From Methylocystis sp. (GTDB lineage: Bacteria; Pseudomonadota; Alphaproteobacteria; Rhizobiales; Beijerinckiaceae), in NCBI GenBank assembly GCA_002929055.1, contig PERY01000001.1, positions 1 to 64,000 of the forward strand: DNA of 64,000 nucleotides, read 5' to 3'. Below, in pieces: positions 1 through 7,509 of the stretch (the first letter of the stretch is position 1; each line of letters begins with the position of its first letter). The position numbers and the translations under genes were made by a program. Below the pieces are notes generated by a model. That model saw nothing but the letters and a program-made list of their open reading frames with translations. It was not told where the DNA came from and made no database searches.

Positions 1-13
1 TCTTGAGAGACAT
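1..13 (-). CDS. rpsP: 30S ribosomal protein S16, first four codons only
   Basis: On the minus strand an ATG at 13-11 opens a frame reading M-S-L-K before the window ends. This is the usual opening of alphaproteobacterial S16, and rpsP commonly follows ffh directly, as here (26 bases after the ffh stop). A purine-rich AAGGAA stretch lies just upstream of the ATG. Only four codons are visible, so the call rests on gene order and these residues. Confidence 0.6.
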
Positions 14-39
14 GTGAGGTTCCTTGCCTGGTTTTCTGG

Positions 40-1575
40 TTACTTCTTTTTGCCGAACGGGTTGAGCCCGCTCAGCAATCCGCCGCCGCCCCCCGGAAGG
101 GCCGGCTTTTTCGCAAAGAGATCGGCCGGGGGAGCGGCCGGTATGCCGGGGGCGCCGGCGGGCGGCCCGCCGAGCTTCTCCTGCAATTTCTGCAATTCTT
201 CCTGCGAGGGCATGTCCATGCCCCTGGGGCCGAGCCCCATCATCTGCGCGGCCTTGCCCATCATCCCGCCGCGCTTTCCGGCGCCGAAGGACTTCATCAT
301 GTCCGCCATGGCGCGATGCTGCTTGAGGAGTTTGTTGATGTCCTCGACCTTCATGCCGGCGCCGGCGGCGATGCGCTTCTTGCGCGACGCCTTGAGGAGG
401 TCTGGGTTGCGGCGCTCCTGCGGCGTCATCGACAGGATGATGGCGCGCTGGCGCTTGACCAGGTTCTCGTCGAGATTGGCCTTGGCGAGCTGGTCCTTCA
501 TCTTGGCGACGCCGGGCAAGAGGCCCATGATGCCGCCAAGACCGCCAAGCTTCTCGACCTGCGCGAGCTGGTCGCACAAATCCTGAAGGTCGAACTTGCC
601 CTTGGCCATGCGCTCGGCGGCCTTGCGGGCCTGCTCCGCGTCGATGGCCGCCGCCGCCTTCTCGACGAGGGCGACGATGTCGCCCATGCCGAGGATGCGG
701 TTGGCGATGCGCTGCGGCGAAAATTCGTCGAGCGCGTCCATCTTCTCGCCGACGCCGATGAGCTTGATCGGCTTGCCGGTGACGAAGCGCATGGAGAGCG
801 CCGCGCCGCCGCGGCCGTCGCCATCCATGCGGGTGAGGACGATGCCGGTGATCCCCACGCGCTCGTCGAAGCTCTTGGCGAGATTGACCGCGTCCTGGCC
901 GGTGAGCGCGTCGGCGACGAGCAGGATTTCATGCGGGCTGGCGTAGGACTTGATGTCCGCCATCTCCTGCATGAGCGGCTCGTCGATATGGGTGCGGCCG
1001 GCGGTGTCGAGCAGCACCACGTCGAAGCCCTGAAGCCGCGCGGCTTCCATCGCGCGCCGCGCGATCTGCACCGGGGTCTGGCCCGCGACGATGGGGAGCG
1101 TCTCCACCTCCACCTGGCGGCCGAGCACGGCGAGCTGCTCCTGCGCGGCGGGACGCTTCACGTCGAGCGACGCCATGAGGACGCGCTTGTTGTGGCGCTC
1201 CTTGAAGCGCTTGGCGACCTTCGCGGTCGTCGTGGTCTTGCCCGCGCCCTGCAGGCCGACCATCATGATGGCGACCGGGGGAGCAGCGGCGAGGTCGATC
1301 GGCTGCGCCGTCTCGCCGAGCGTCTCGATCAGCACGTCATTGACGATCTTGACGACCATCTGGCCGGGCGAGACGGACTTGATGACATTTGCGCCGACCG
1401 CGCGGTCGCGCACCTTGTCCGCGAAGGAGCGCACCACGTCGAGCGCGACGTCCGCCTCGAGCAGCGCGCGCCGGATTTCGCGCAGCGCCTCGCCGACGTC
1501 GGCCTCGGTGAGCGAGCCGCGTTTCGTGATGCGGTCGAATACGGCGGAGAGCTTGTCGGAAAGGCTCTCGAACAT
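40..1575 (-). CDS. ffh: Signal recognition particle protein Ffh
   Basis: Protein component of the signal recognition particle. It binds 4.5S RNA and signal peptides of inner-membrane proteins emerging from the ribosome and delivers them to FtsY. The 511-residue protein shows the N domain, then the SRP GTPase G domain with the P-loop GLQGAGKTTTTAK, DTAGR and the TRMDGDGRGG element, then a methionine-rich M domain and a Gly/Pro/Lys-rich tail. The start MFESLSDKL (ATG at 1575) matches the family; an upstream in-frame extension to 1644 has no homologous character. It lies directly upstream of rpsP, a standard arrangement. Confidence 0.97.
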   Translation of the reverse strand: MFESLSDKLSAVFDRITKRGSLTEADVGEALREIRRALLEADVALDVVRSFADKVRDRAVGANVIKSVSPGQMVVKIVNDVLIETLGETAQPIDLAAAPPVAIMMVGLQGAGKTTTTAKVAKRFKERHNKRVLMASLDVKRPAAQEQLAVLGRQVEVETLPIVAGQTPVQIARRAMEAARLQGFDVVLLDTAGRTHIDEPLMQEMADIKSYASPHEILLVADALTGQDAVNLAKSFDERVGITGIVLTRMDGDGRGGAALSMRFVTGKPIKLIGVGEKMDALDEFSPQRIANRILGMGDIVALVEKAAAAIDAEQARKAAERMAKGKFDLQDLCDQLAQVEKLGGLGGIMGLLPGVAKMKDQLAKANLDENLVKRQRAIILSMTPQERRNPDLLKASRKKRIAAGAGMKVEDINKLLKQHRAMADMMKSFGAGKRGGMMGKAAQMMGLGPRGMDMPSQEELQKLQEKLGGPPAGAPGIPAAPPADLFAKKPALPGGGGGLLSGLNPFGKKK

Positions 1576-1773
1576 GTTGTCTCTCCCGCAGCGGGAGGCT
1601 TGCGCCAGCCGCCGCTCCAAAGCAAAACGCGCCCGGGGGCGCATCGCGCTGCCGGGCGTTGGCCTGCCGCCTCATGGGGCGGCTGGGCGGATTGATCGTG
1701 TCTTCTCTTGCGAGATCGTAAGCGTTTTAGGGGGAACCGCGCGCTGCTGTCAATGGGCGGCCGCCGATAAGCG

Positions 1774-1804
1774 AAAACCCGGCCGCGGGGTGGCCGGGTT
1801 TTGT
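1774..1804 (-). terminator. Rho-independent terminator of the first beta-barrel gene
   Basis: An 11-bp arm (AAAACCCGGCC) and its complement flank a 7-base loop, placed 23 bases after the stop of the beta-barrel gene. The arms end in A and T runs, so the hairpin could work from either side. The 1576-1826 gap otherwise holds the ffh promoter region. Confidence 0.75.
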
Positions 1805-1826
1805 TCTGATGAGTCGCAGCGCGAGG

Positions 1827-2729
1827 TCAGTAGCTCGCGATGACGGGGGCGGCGCCCCAGTTGAAGTGGTAGTTGAGGCCCGCGCGCACGATATTGCCAC
1901 GGAAGCTGGTCCGCATTTCCGGCGCGACGCCGTAGCGCACCCGTCCGTCGGGGAAGGCCGAGAAGAGCGCGGACGGGCTGGTCCGGACGTCGCCCAAGTC
2001 ATAATAGAGATATTCGACCTTGGCGCTCCAGTTGGGCATGAACATCCATTCGACGCCGCCGCCGGCGGTCCATCCCACGCGCGTGTCGGCGACAGCCCCG
2101 GTCGCGGCGCCCGACGTGAGCTGGCCGCCGTTGTTGAAGTGGGTTTGCAATACGCCGAAATTGGCGGAGACGCCGCCATAGGCGAGGCCGCCGGTGCCGT
2201 AGACCATCAGCGTCGGGGTGAACAGCCAGCCCAGACGGCCGCGCACGGTTCCCACATAATCGAGATGCTGCTGGGCGTTCACGAAAGTGGAGACAGGGAA
2301 ATTCGCGCCATTGACGGGAACGGCGTTGACGGAGTTGAAGGTCCGCGAGCCGCCGGCGACGCCCTGGATGTCGGCCTCCAGACCCGCGACGAAGGAGCCG
2401 CCGAACTGCAGATTGTAGCCGATCTGTCCGCCGCCGATGAAGCCGCCCGAGTTGCCGCCCGGAAACCAGGCTGCCCCGCTGAGAACCGCGGAATCGAGAA
2501 TGGCGGGATTGCCGAACTGCGCGTTGTTCACGAACAGCGGGTAGGAATAGACGTTGAGGTTGTTGTTGCCCCATGTGCCGCCGGCGTTCAGACCGACGTA
2601 GAAGCCGGTCCACATCGGCGGAGGGGGCGGAGGCGCGATCGGAGGCGCCTTCCGGGACGGGAGATCGGCGGCGAAGGAGGCGCTCGCGGCAAGGCCTGCG
2701 GCCGCGGTCATCATGAGAAGCTTTTTCAT
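1827..2729 (-). CDS. Outer-membrane beta-barrel protein, Omp31-like (paralog 1)
   Basis: A 300-residue precursor with a typical Sec signal peptide (MKKLLMMTAAAGLAASASFA, cleavage before ADLPS). A proline-rich linker and MWTGFYVGLNAGGTWG follow, the characteristic entry of the Omp31/OmpA-type eight-strand barrel of Hyphomicrobiales surface proteins. The C-terminus ends in an aromatic residue (VIASY), as BamA substrates do, and GLNYHFNW is the usual last strand. Function is probably structural or a small porin. A paralog lies at 3082-4077 with the same layout. An FNR/FixK-like box sits about 58 bp upstream. Confidence 0.9.
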   Translation of the reverse strand: MKKLLMMTAAAGLAASASFAADLPSRKAPPIAPPPPPPMWTGFYVGLNAGGTWGNNNLNVYSYPLFVNNAQFGNPAILDSAVLSGAAWFPGGNSGGFIGGGQIGYNLQFGGSFVAGLEADIQGVAGGSRTFNSVNAVPVNGANFPVSTFVNAQQHLDYVGTVRGRLGWLFTPTLMVYGTGGLAYGGVSANFGVLQTHFNNGGQLTSGAATGAVADTRVGWTAGGGVEWMFMPNWSAKVEYLYYDLGDVRTSPSALFSAFPDGRVRYGVAPEMRTSFRGNIVRAGLNYHFNWGAAPVIASY

Positions 2730-2780
2730 CTACTGCCCTTTTCTTATATACTCCGGGCGGAAGACGTTTACTCTTGCTCT

Positions 2781-2794
2781 TTGATAAAAAGCAA
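2781..2794 (-). promoter_or_regulatory. FNR/FixK-like box upstream of beta-barrel paralog 1
   Basis: The plus strand reads TTGAT-AAAA-AGCAA, one mismatch from the FNR/FixK consensus TTGAT-N4-ATCAA. Its centre is 58 bp from the start codon at 2729, nearly the spacing seen for the perfect box of paralog 2 at 4135-4148. If it acts at -41.5, transcription would start near 2746. Confidence 0.45.
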
Positions 2795-2960
2795 GTAATC
2801 ACACCGATCCGCCACGGTCAACTTTGATCATTTTTCCGCGCGGACCTCAACAAAATTGGTTTTTTCTCGGCGATTCAGGCAACGGCTGTTGCAGCTTGGA
2901 CACATTTTCTGCGTGTATTTTTGACTTTCCGCAATCTTCTTGCGCAAACCTCGCTTCATA

Positions 2961-3012
2961 GAGTTGGCAGTAAAGACTTGGCTGCGGAGACTCGGCTGCG
3001 GAGACTTGGCTG
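2961..3012. repeat. 14-bp tandem repeat, about 3.7 copies
   Basis: Units of the form GACTTGGCTGCGGA run head to tail from 2975. The second copy differs at one base and the third is partial. A degenerate copy precedes them at 2961-2974. The array lies between the promoter of paralog 1 and the terminator of paralog 2, in otherwise non-coding DNA. Confidence 0.7.
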
Positions 3013-3024
3013 TAACAAAGGCGC

Positions 3025-3055
3025 AAAAAACCCGGCCGGATGCTCCGGCCGGGTT
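3025..3055 (-). terminator. Rho-independent terminator of the second beta-barrel gene
   Basis: A 12-bp perfect stem (AACCCGGCCGGA and its complement) with a 3-base loop lies 26 bases after the stop of the gene at 3082-4077. It is followed on the minus strand by six T residues, a strong intrinsic terminator. Confidence 0.88.
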
Positions 3056-3081
3056 CATTCACTCTTGCGAAAGGGGTGCTG

Positions 3082-4077
3082 TCAGTACCCCGCCATCACC
3101 GGCGCGGCGCCGCCGCCGAAGTTGAAGTGATAATTGACGCCTGCGCGGGCCATCACGCCATCATACTGAATGCGGGTCGTCGGGACGTTGGTCAGGAGCG
3201 AACCGCCCAGAATGTTGACCGCTCCGCCAAGCAGCGCGACGTTGATCGGGCTGACCGCGGCGACGCCCGTCGAACCGAAGGAGACGGTGCCGAGATCGTA
3301 ATACAGCGCCTCCGCCTTGAGGCTCCAGCCGGGGGAGAGCATCCATTCGAAGCCGGCGCCGGCGGTCCAGCCGAGCAGCGTGTCCGATTGACGGCCGACG
3401 CCCGCGACGGTCGGGAAGGTCGCCGTGATGTTCGCCAGGGGCGGAAGTATGCCGACGTTGACGATATGGTTCAGCGAGTTCGTCGTATTGGCGTAGGTTC
3501 CGCCATAGGCCAGACCGCCCGTGCCGTAAAGAAGCATCGTCGGCGTGAAGAGATAGCCGACCCGGCCGCGCACCGTGCCCATCCAGTCGATGCCGGCGTT
3601 GATGTCATTGAAGCCGGCCGACGTGCGGGTCACCGACAACGCGCCGCCGCCAAGCGCGAATCCGTCCTGCGCGAAGCCGCCATTGCCGCCGCTGCCGCGG
3701 ATGCCCGCGCCCTGCAGATCGGCTTCGATGCCGATCACGTAGCTGGAGCCCCACTGATAATTGTAGCCGACCTGCGCGCCGCCGATGAAGCCATTGCGCG
3801 TGATGTTCGCGACGCCGGCGTTGGCGAGAGCGCTGCTCCCCGGGATCAGCAGACCCGGCAGCAGAGCGGCTAGCCCGTCCTGCGCAGCCCCGACGGTCGT
3901 CGTGACGCTGTTGTTCATGCCGAAGCTGTATCCGGCGTTCAGACCCGCGTAAAAGCCCGTCCACATCGGGGGCGGGGGCGGGGCGATATAGGGCGCCTTG
4001 TGGGACGGAAGGTCTGCGGCGAACGCCGAGCCGGTCGCGAGCGCTGCAATCGCAGTATTGATGAGAAGTTTTTTCAT
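3082..4077 (-). CDS. Outer-membrane beta-barrel protein, Omp31-like (paralog 2)
   Basis: A 331-residue precursor, signal peptide ending SAFA before ADLPSHKAP, then the same PPPPMWTGFYAGLNAGYSFG entry as the neighbour at 1827-2729. Both share internal motifs (GWTAG, EWML/EWMF, YYDLG) and the terminal NYHFN...GY strand, so they are tandem paralogs. Loops differ in length and are Gly/Asn/Thr-rich. A perfect FNR/FixK box about 64 bp upstream suggests oxygen-linked control. No substrate can be assigned. Confidence 0.9.
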   Translation of the reverse strand: MKKLLINTAIAALATGSAFAADLPSHKAPYIAPPPPPMWTGFYAGLNAGYSFGMNNSVTTTVGAAQDGLAALLPGLLIPGSSALANAGVANITRNGFIGGAQVGYNYQWGSSYVIGIEADLQGAGIRGSGGNGGFAQDGFALGGGALSVTRTSAGFNDINAGIDWMGTVRGRVGYLFTPTMLLYGTGGLAYGGTYANTTNSLNHIVNVGILPPLANITATFPTVAGVGRQSDTLLGWTAGAGFEWMLSPGWSLKAEALYYDLGTVSFGSTGVAAVSPINVALLGGAVNILGGSLLTNVPTTRIQYDGVMARAGVNYHFNFGGGAAPVMAGY

Positions 4078-4485
4078 GTTTCTGCCCTCATGATCATTAA
4101 TTTACTTGATATGCCCCACCAAAGACTTACGTCTTTGATTTTTATCAAGATATGACGGTGTTCTAATTTCGTCATGACTGAAATTGATCATGCAGCAAGC
4201 TGCACAGTCAATGCTCGAATGCGCCTTGAAAACGTAATGATGACCTGATGTTGCTAAAAAGATACATACTGGACAGTTAAATTATATGGCAAAGATCATG
4301 CTTTTAATACTTAATTAACTGATTATTGATGATATTGAGTTCAGCACAACCTGAGCCATATGCGAAATCGCAGACCTTATGCTTAACGGTCGACAAAGCT
4401 CATGCTTCACTATGATGGCTCCAGCGGAGCATGCTGAAACGGGCGGGCGGCAGGATCCTGAATCGTTTCGCGAAGCCGCGCGGCG
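4078..4485. other. AT-rich intergenic region upstream of beta-barrel paralog 2
   Basis: About 400 bases, clearly poorer in GC than the surroundings. It contains the FNR/FixK box at 4135-4148 and an inverted repeat TGCAGC-AA-GCTGCA at 4191-4204. No convincing gene is present; short open frames near 4379-4658 overlap the DUF1877 gene or lack family character. Confidence 0.6.
4135..4148 (-). promoter_or_regulatory. Perfect FNR/FixK box
   Basis: TTGAT-TTTT-ATCAA is an exact match to the TTGAT-N4-ATCAA consensus of the FNR/FixK family. The centre lies 64 bp before the start codon at 4077. A class II position (-41.5) would put the transcription start near 4100, leaving a leader of about 23 bases. 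The match is seen; binding is inference. Confidence 0.65.
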
Positions 4486-5133
4486 TCACAACATCCAGAT
4501 CAGCATGCCCCTGCCTTTGCGCGCCGCGTCGCCGACAAATGACCGCAGGCGCGGGAAATAGCGGGCGAGATCGTCACGCAGATCGGCGCACGACTCCTCG
4601 TCTTGCACGCAATAGACGCCCAGCGCCTTCATCGCCTGCCCATCGAGTCGGGCGGTGAGCGACGCCACCTGCAGCGGTTCGAGGAAGCGCGCGAAATCCT
4701 CTGTCTCCGTCACCGAGAGCATCCGCGGCCGTCCGTAGCCCAGATCCTCGCCGACTTCGCGCCCCCCCGCGAGGAGCGTCGCGACGGGAAGCTCTCCTTC
4801 CCAGGCGTCGCCCGTGAACAGGAAGTGCAGCATGTGCCAGGATTCATGCAGGTCGAGCACCGGCGCGGCGGGCGACCCCATAGGCTTTACGCCGAAGCCG
4901 CGGCGGCGCATCAGGTCGAAATGGTCGAAGAGCATCTCCCGGGCGGCGGGGCTGAAGGCGGCCCGCCCCTCACCGGCGACATAGATGAGTTCGAGCTCCT
5001 TGAGGCGCAGAAAGCTTTCGCCAGCGATATGGCGCTCCTCCTCCACGCCGAGATCGGCGTCGTAAACGCCATCGCGGACGAAGCGCGCGAGGTCAGACTG
5101 CGTCGCGTGCTTGAGGTAGAGGGTCATGCTCAT
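4486..5133 (-). CDS. DUF1877 (YfbM-like) family protein
   Basis: A 215-residue soluble protein opening MSMTLYLKHA, with LDLHESWHMLHFLFTGD in the middle (positions near 95-110), the signature of the DUF1877/YfbM family. The biochemical role is not established. The start codon is immediately preceded by a long perfect hairpin that includes the ribosome binding site (5134-5170), so translation is probably conditional. The gene lies 187 bases downstream of the malyl-CoA lyase gene on the same strand and could be co-transcribed. Confidence 0.85.
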   Translation of the reverse strand: MSMTLYLKHATQSDLARFVRDGVYDADLGVEEERHIAGESFLRLKELELIYVAGEGRAAFSPAAREMLFDHFDLMRRRGFGVKPMGSPAAPVLDLHESWHMLHFLFTGDAWEGELPVATLLAGGREVGEDLGYGRPRMLSVTETEDFARFLEPLQVASLTARLDGQAMKALGVYCVQDEESCADLRDDLARYFPRLRSFVGDAARKGRGMLIWML

Positions 5134-5170
5134 CGGCGAGGCTCCTGCTGTCTTGCAGGGAGCCTCGCCG
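5134..5170 (-). promoter_or_regulatory. Hairpin sequestering the ribosome binding site of the DUF1877 gene
   Basis: The leader RNA forms a stem of 12 perfect pairs (5134-5145 with 5159-5170). An alternative inner pairing CUGC/GCAG around an AAGACA loop extends it at the cost of one bulged base. The only Shine-Dalgarno-like sequence, AGGAG, is in the 3' arm 8 bases before the ATG at 5133. No U-run follows, so a terminator role is unlikely. Confidence 0.65.
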
Positions 5171-5280
5171 GGAAGGGTTAATCGCGCTGGGCCGCAAAAA
5201 GCTAAAAAGCATCGTCAACAAAACGGCCGTTAGCAGATTGGTTTCCGGGTTCTTTTCCATCCGGGCGCGATTTTATCCCC

Positions 5281-5299
5281 CTCCCGCAAGAGGCGGGAG
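5281..5299. other. GC-rich hairpin after the malyl-CoA lyase gene
   Basis: CTCCCGC and GCGGGAG flank AAGAG, 22 bases after the lyase stop codon. There is no adjacent T-run, so this is at best a weak terminator or mRNA 3'-end stabiliser. Confidence 0.35.
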
Positions 5300-5320
5300 A
5301 GGAAGCGGGTTCTGGACCTA

Positions 5321-6361
5321 TCAAAGCCCGTAGATCTTGGCGAAATCGGCGTCCTTGGCCGCGACCTGCTTCGCGAGGTCCACGACGACCTTGCACTGCT
5401 TCCAGGTCGCGTCGTCCTGCATGCGGCCGTCGATCATCACCGCCCCGGTGCCGTCGGGCATGGCCTCCAGCACGCGCCTCGCGAAGGCGACTTCCTTGGG
5501 GTCGGGCGAGAAGACGCGCTTGGCGATCTCGATCTGGGTTGGATGGAGCGACCAGGCGCCGGCGCAGCCGAGCAGGAAGGCGTTGCGGAACTGCGACTCG
5601 CATGCCGCCGCGTCCGAGAAGTCGCCGAAGGGGCCGTAAAAGGCCTTGATGCCCGCCGAGGCGCAGGCGTCCACCATCCTGGCGATGGTGTAGTGCCAGA
5701 GATCCTGCTGAAAGGTGACGCGCGGGGCGTCGCCCTCGGCGTCGGCGATCACCTTGTATTCCGGATGGCCGCCGCCGACGCGGGTCGTCTTCATGGCGCG
5801 CGAGGCCGCAAGGTCGGCCGGGCCAAGGCTGATGCCGTGCATGCGGGGCGAGGCCGCCGCGATGGCGTCGACGTTCTTCACGCCCTCGGCCGTCTCCAGG
5901 ATCGCGTGGATCATGATCGGCTTCGTCACGCCGTTGCGGCCCTCGAGCTGGGCGAGAAGCTGGTCGAGATAGGCGATGTCCCAGGGGCCTTCCACCTTGG
6001 GAAGCATGACGACGTCGAGCTTGTTCCCCACGGCGCCGACGATCTCGATCATGTCGTCGAGCGCCCAGGGGCTGTTCAGCGAATTCATCCGGGTCCACAG
6101 GCCCGTGGAGCCGAAGTCGGTCGACTTCGCCATCTCGATGAAGCCGGCTCGGGCGGCTTCCTTGGCGTCGGCGGGGATCGCGTCCTCGAGATTGCCGAGC
6201 ACCACATCGACCTGCTTCGCGATGTCCGGCACCTTGGCGCGAAATTTTTCGAGATGCGGCGGCACGAAATGGATCATGCGCTCGACCTTGACGGGCGGCT
6301 CGCGATAGGGGGCCGGGGCGCCGATGGCCAGCGGGCGATAGAACTGATTGGGCAGTTTCAT
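5321..6361 (-). CDS. mcl: L-malyl-CoA/beta-methylmalyl-CoA lyase (HpcH/HpaI, CitE-like)
   Basis: Cleaves malyl-CoA to glyoxylate and acetyl-CoA, the closing step of the serine cycle, and in related enzymes also beta-methylmalyl-CoA. The 346-residue protein has the CitE-type TIM barrel with NLEDAIP (metal region, near 55), [29 protein letters not shown] and the C-terminal [12 protein letters not shown]. The N-terminal [13 protein letters not shown]-like opening and overall motif set resemble, from memory, the Chloroflexus-type Mcl more than the shorter methylotroph MclA. The start is the first ATG of the frame. Confidence 0.85.
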   Translation of the reverse strand: MKLPNQFYRPLAIGAPAPYREPPVKVERMIHFVPPHLEKFRAKVPDIAKQVDVVLGNLEDAIPADAKEAARAGFIEMAKSTDFGSTGLWTRMNSLNSPWALDDMIEIVGAVGNKLDVVMLPKVEGPWDIAYLDQLLAQLEGRNGVTKPIMIHAILETAEGVKNVDAIAAASPRMHGISLGPADLAASRAMKTTRVGGGHPEYKVIADAEGDAPRVTFQQDLWHYTIARMVDACASAGIKAFYGPFGDFSDAAACESQFRNAFLLGCAGAWSLHPTQIEIAKRVFSPDPKEVAFARRVLEAMPDGTGAVMIDGRMQDDATWKQCKVVVDLAKQVAAKDADFAKIYGL

Positions 6362-6446
6362 GGGGCGGGGCTCCGGTCTCAGGCTCGCGTCGAGCTAGCG
6401 CAGGGCGCGCGCCTTGGCAATGGCGCGGGCGTCGTCGCGATCGAAG

Positions 6447-6965
6447 TCAGCGCCCGTCACGCCGCGCCTGCGCGACGCTCGCAGCCTTGCGCTGGCGGCC
6501 CAGCTCCATTGGCCGGACAAGGCTTTTTGCGCGCTGACTGCTCTCGTTTCGCATGCCCTGATGCGCTCGCCGACTGTTGAAGGGCGCATCCGTCTCCGCG
6601 GCTTGCTTCATGGCGAGCGCCTCTTTCGCGGACTCCATGAGCGCAACCCTCGCGGCCATACGACGGCGGCGCTCAGCCTCGCTGTTCAGGCGGCGCATCG
6701 CCATCGCCAGCACAGCGACCTTCAACTGCGATCCTTCGTCGGATCTGGAGGGCGAAGCGCCCCTGGGGGCGGACTTGCCGCGTATCTCGCGGCGGCGCTG
6801 ATCCGCTTGCGTCTTGGCCTTGGCGCGGCGGTCGCGCATCAGTTTCATGAGATCGGCAAGCGCCGCGTCCGACAATTCCTGAACCGTGGGGTGGTGGGAT
6901 TTCTCCACCAGTTCGCGCTCGTCGGCGCTCAAAGCCCGCGCCTCCTCCTTCTGACTGATGGCCAT
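6447..6965 (-). CDS. Conserved basic, helical protein of unknown function
   Basis: 172 residues, rich in Ala, Arg, Lys and Glu, without membrane segment or signal peptide. The first half (ELVEKSHHPTVQELSDAALADL then RDRRAKAK) and the stretch around 80-115 look like amphipathic helices or coiled coil. I recognise no domain. A perfect 7-1-7 palindrome (7001-7015) lies about 36 bases upstream of its start and may be its operator. Confidence 0.6.
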   Translation of the reverse strand: MAISQKEEARALSADERELVEKSHHPTVQELSDAALADLMKLMRDRRAKAKTQADQRRREIRGKSAPRGASPSRSDEGSQLKVAVLAMAMRRLNSEAERRRRMAARVALMESAKEALAMKQAAETDAPFNSRRAHQGMRNESSQRAKSLVRPMELGRQRKAASVAQARRDGR

Positions 6966-7000
6966 AGATGCTCCTTTGAAAATGGTCCGCCGAGTGGCGT

Positions 7001-7015
7001 GTGATCCTGGATCAC
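7001..7015. promoter_or_regulatory. Palindrome GTGATCC-T-GGATCAC
   Basis: A perfect inverted repeat of 7+7 bases upstream of the gene at 6447-6965. It resembles a CRP half-site pair (GTGA/TCAC) but has 7 instead of 6 bases between them, so the binding factor is uncertain. Confidence 0.4.
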
Positions 7016-7102
7016 GTTACGCGATCCGGCCTTCCGTCGCAAAGCGCCAACCAGCCCCGGCGCCTGGATGCGGATCGCGGCGGCTCCGCGCACGGGAAAC
7101 CC

Positions 7103-7369
7103 TCACGGGCACGCCGTCTTCACGATGACCCCGTCCTGATGGCGGTAATATTCGAGGCAGGAGCGCTCGCCGACCAGCACCGGGCGCTTGCCGATCTCGG
7201 CGCTCTTGAGAAAGTCGACCAGCGTCGTGTGGCCCTTGCCGTCCCAGTCCATCTCCGCCCAGCCGTAGCCGGCCCGCCAGGCGGAGAAGGCCCGCATGGA
7301 GAGGAAGAAGGCAGGGACGATCAAGATCGCCACAAGGCTCGTCACAATAAGTCGGCGCTTCTCGAACAT
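7103..7369 (-). CDS. Small membrane-anchored protein of unknown function
   Basis: 88 residues with one N-terminal hydrophobic segment (about 8-27: LIVTSLVAILIVPAFFLSM) and a periplasmic domain containing two cysteines (SCLEYYRHQDG and the C-terminal TACP) that could form a disulfide. No family recognised. It is divergent from the symporter gene at 7510, and the 140-base gap presumably holds both promoters. Confidence 0.6.
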   Translation of the reverse strand: MFEKRRLIVTSLVAILIVPAFFLSMRAFSAWRAGYGWAEMDWDGKGHTTLVDFLKSAEIGKRPVLVGERSCLEYYRHQDGVIVKTACP

Positions 7370-7509
7370 TGGAGATCTTCCTTCTGCGCGCCGGTCGGCG
7401 ACGGCGCCACCATAGCCGTTTCAATGCGGGTCCAAAATGCGCCAGCGCGCTTTGATGACGGGTAATTGCAGGCGATAGTCGCCTCGAGCCAAACCATTCG
7501 AGGTCCATC

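Noticed and set aside
316-1695. Long plus-strand open frame opposite ffh
   Set aside because: Arises from GC-rich codon bias; product is a His/Asp/Arg-rich sequence with no family character, while the minus strand encodes a complete Ffh.
2828-3058. Small minus-strand frame covering the tandem repeat and terminator
   Set aside because: It includes the terminator hairpin of the upstream gene, and its repetitive part is the 14-bp array; no family match or RBS.
2781-4148. The Crp/Fnr protein at 42393 as the activator of the TTGAT-N4-ATCAA boxes
   Set aside because: Its recognition helix reads R-E-x-x-G-R (CRP-like) rather than E-x-x-S-R, and it lacks the FNR cluster cysteines.
5281-5299. Intrinsic terminator of the malyl-CoA lyase gene
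   Set aside because: Short stem without a T-run; read-through into the DUF1877 leader is possible.
7001-7015. CRP site (TGTGA-N6-TCACA) for the Crp-type regulator at 42393
   Set aside because: Spacer is 7, not 6, and the outer bases do not match; kept only as an unassigned palindrome.
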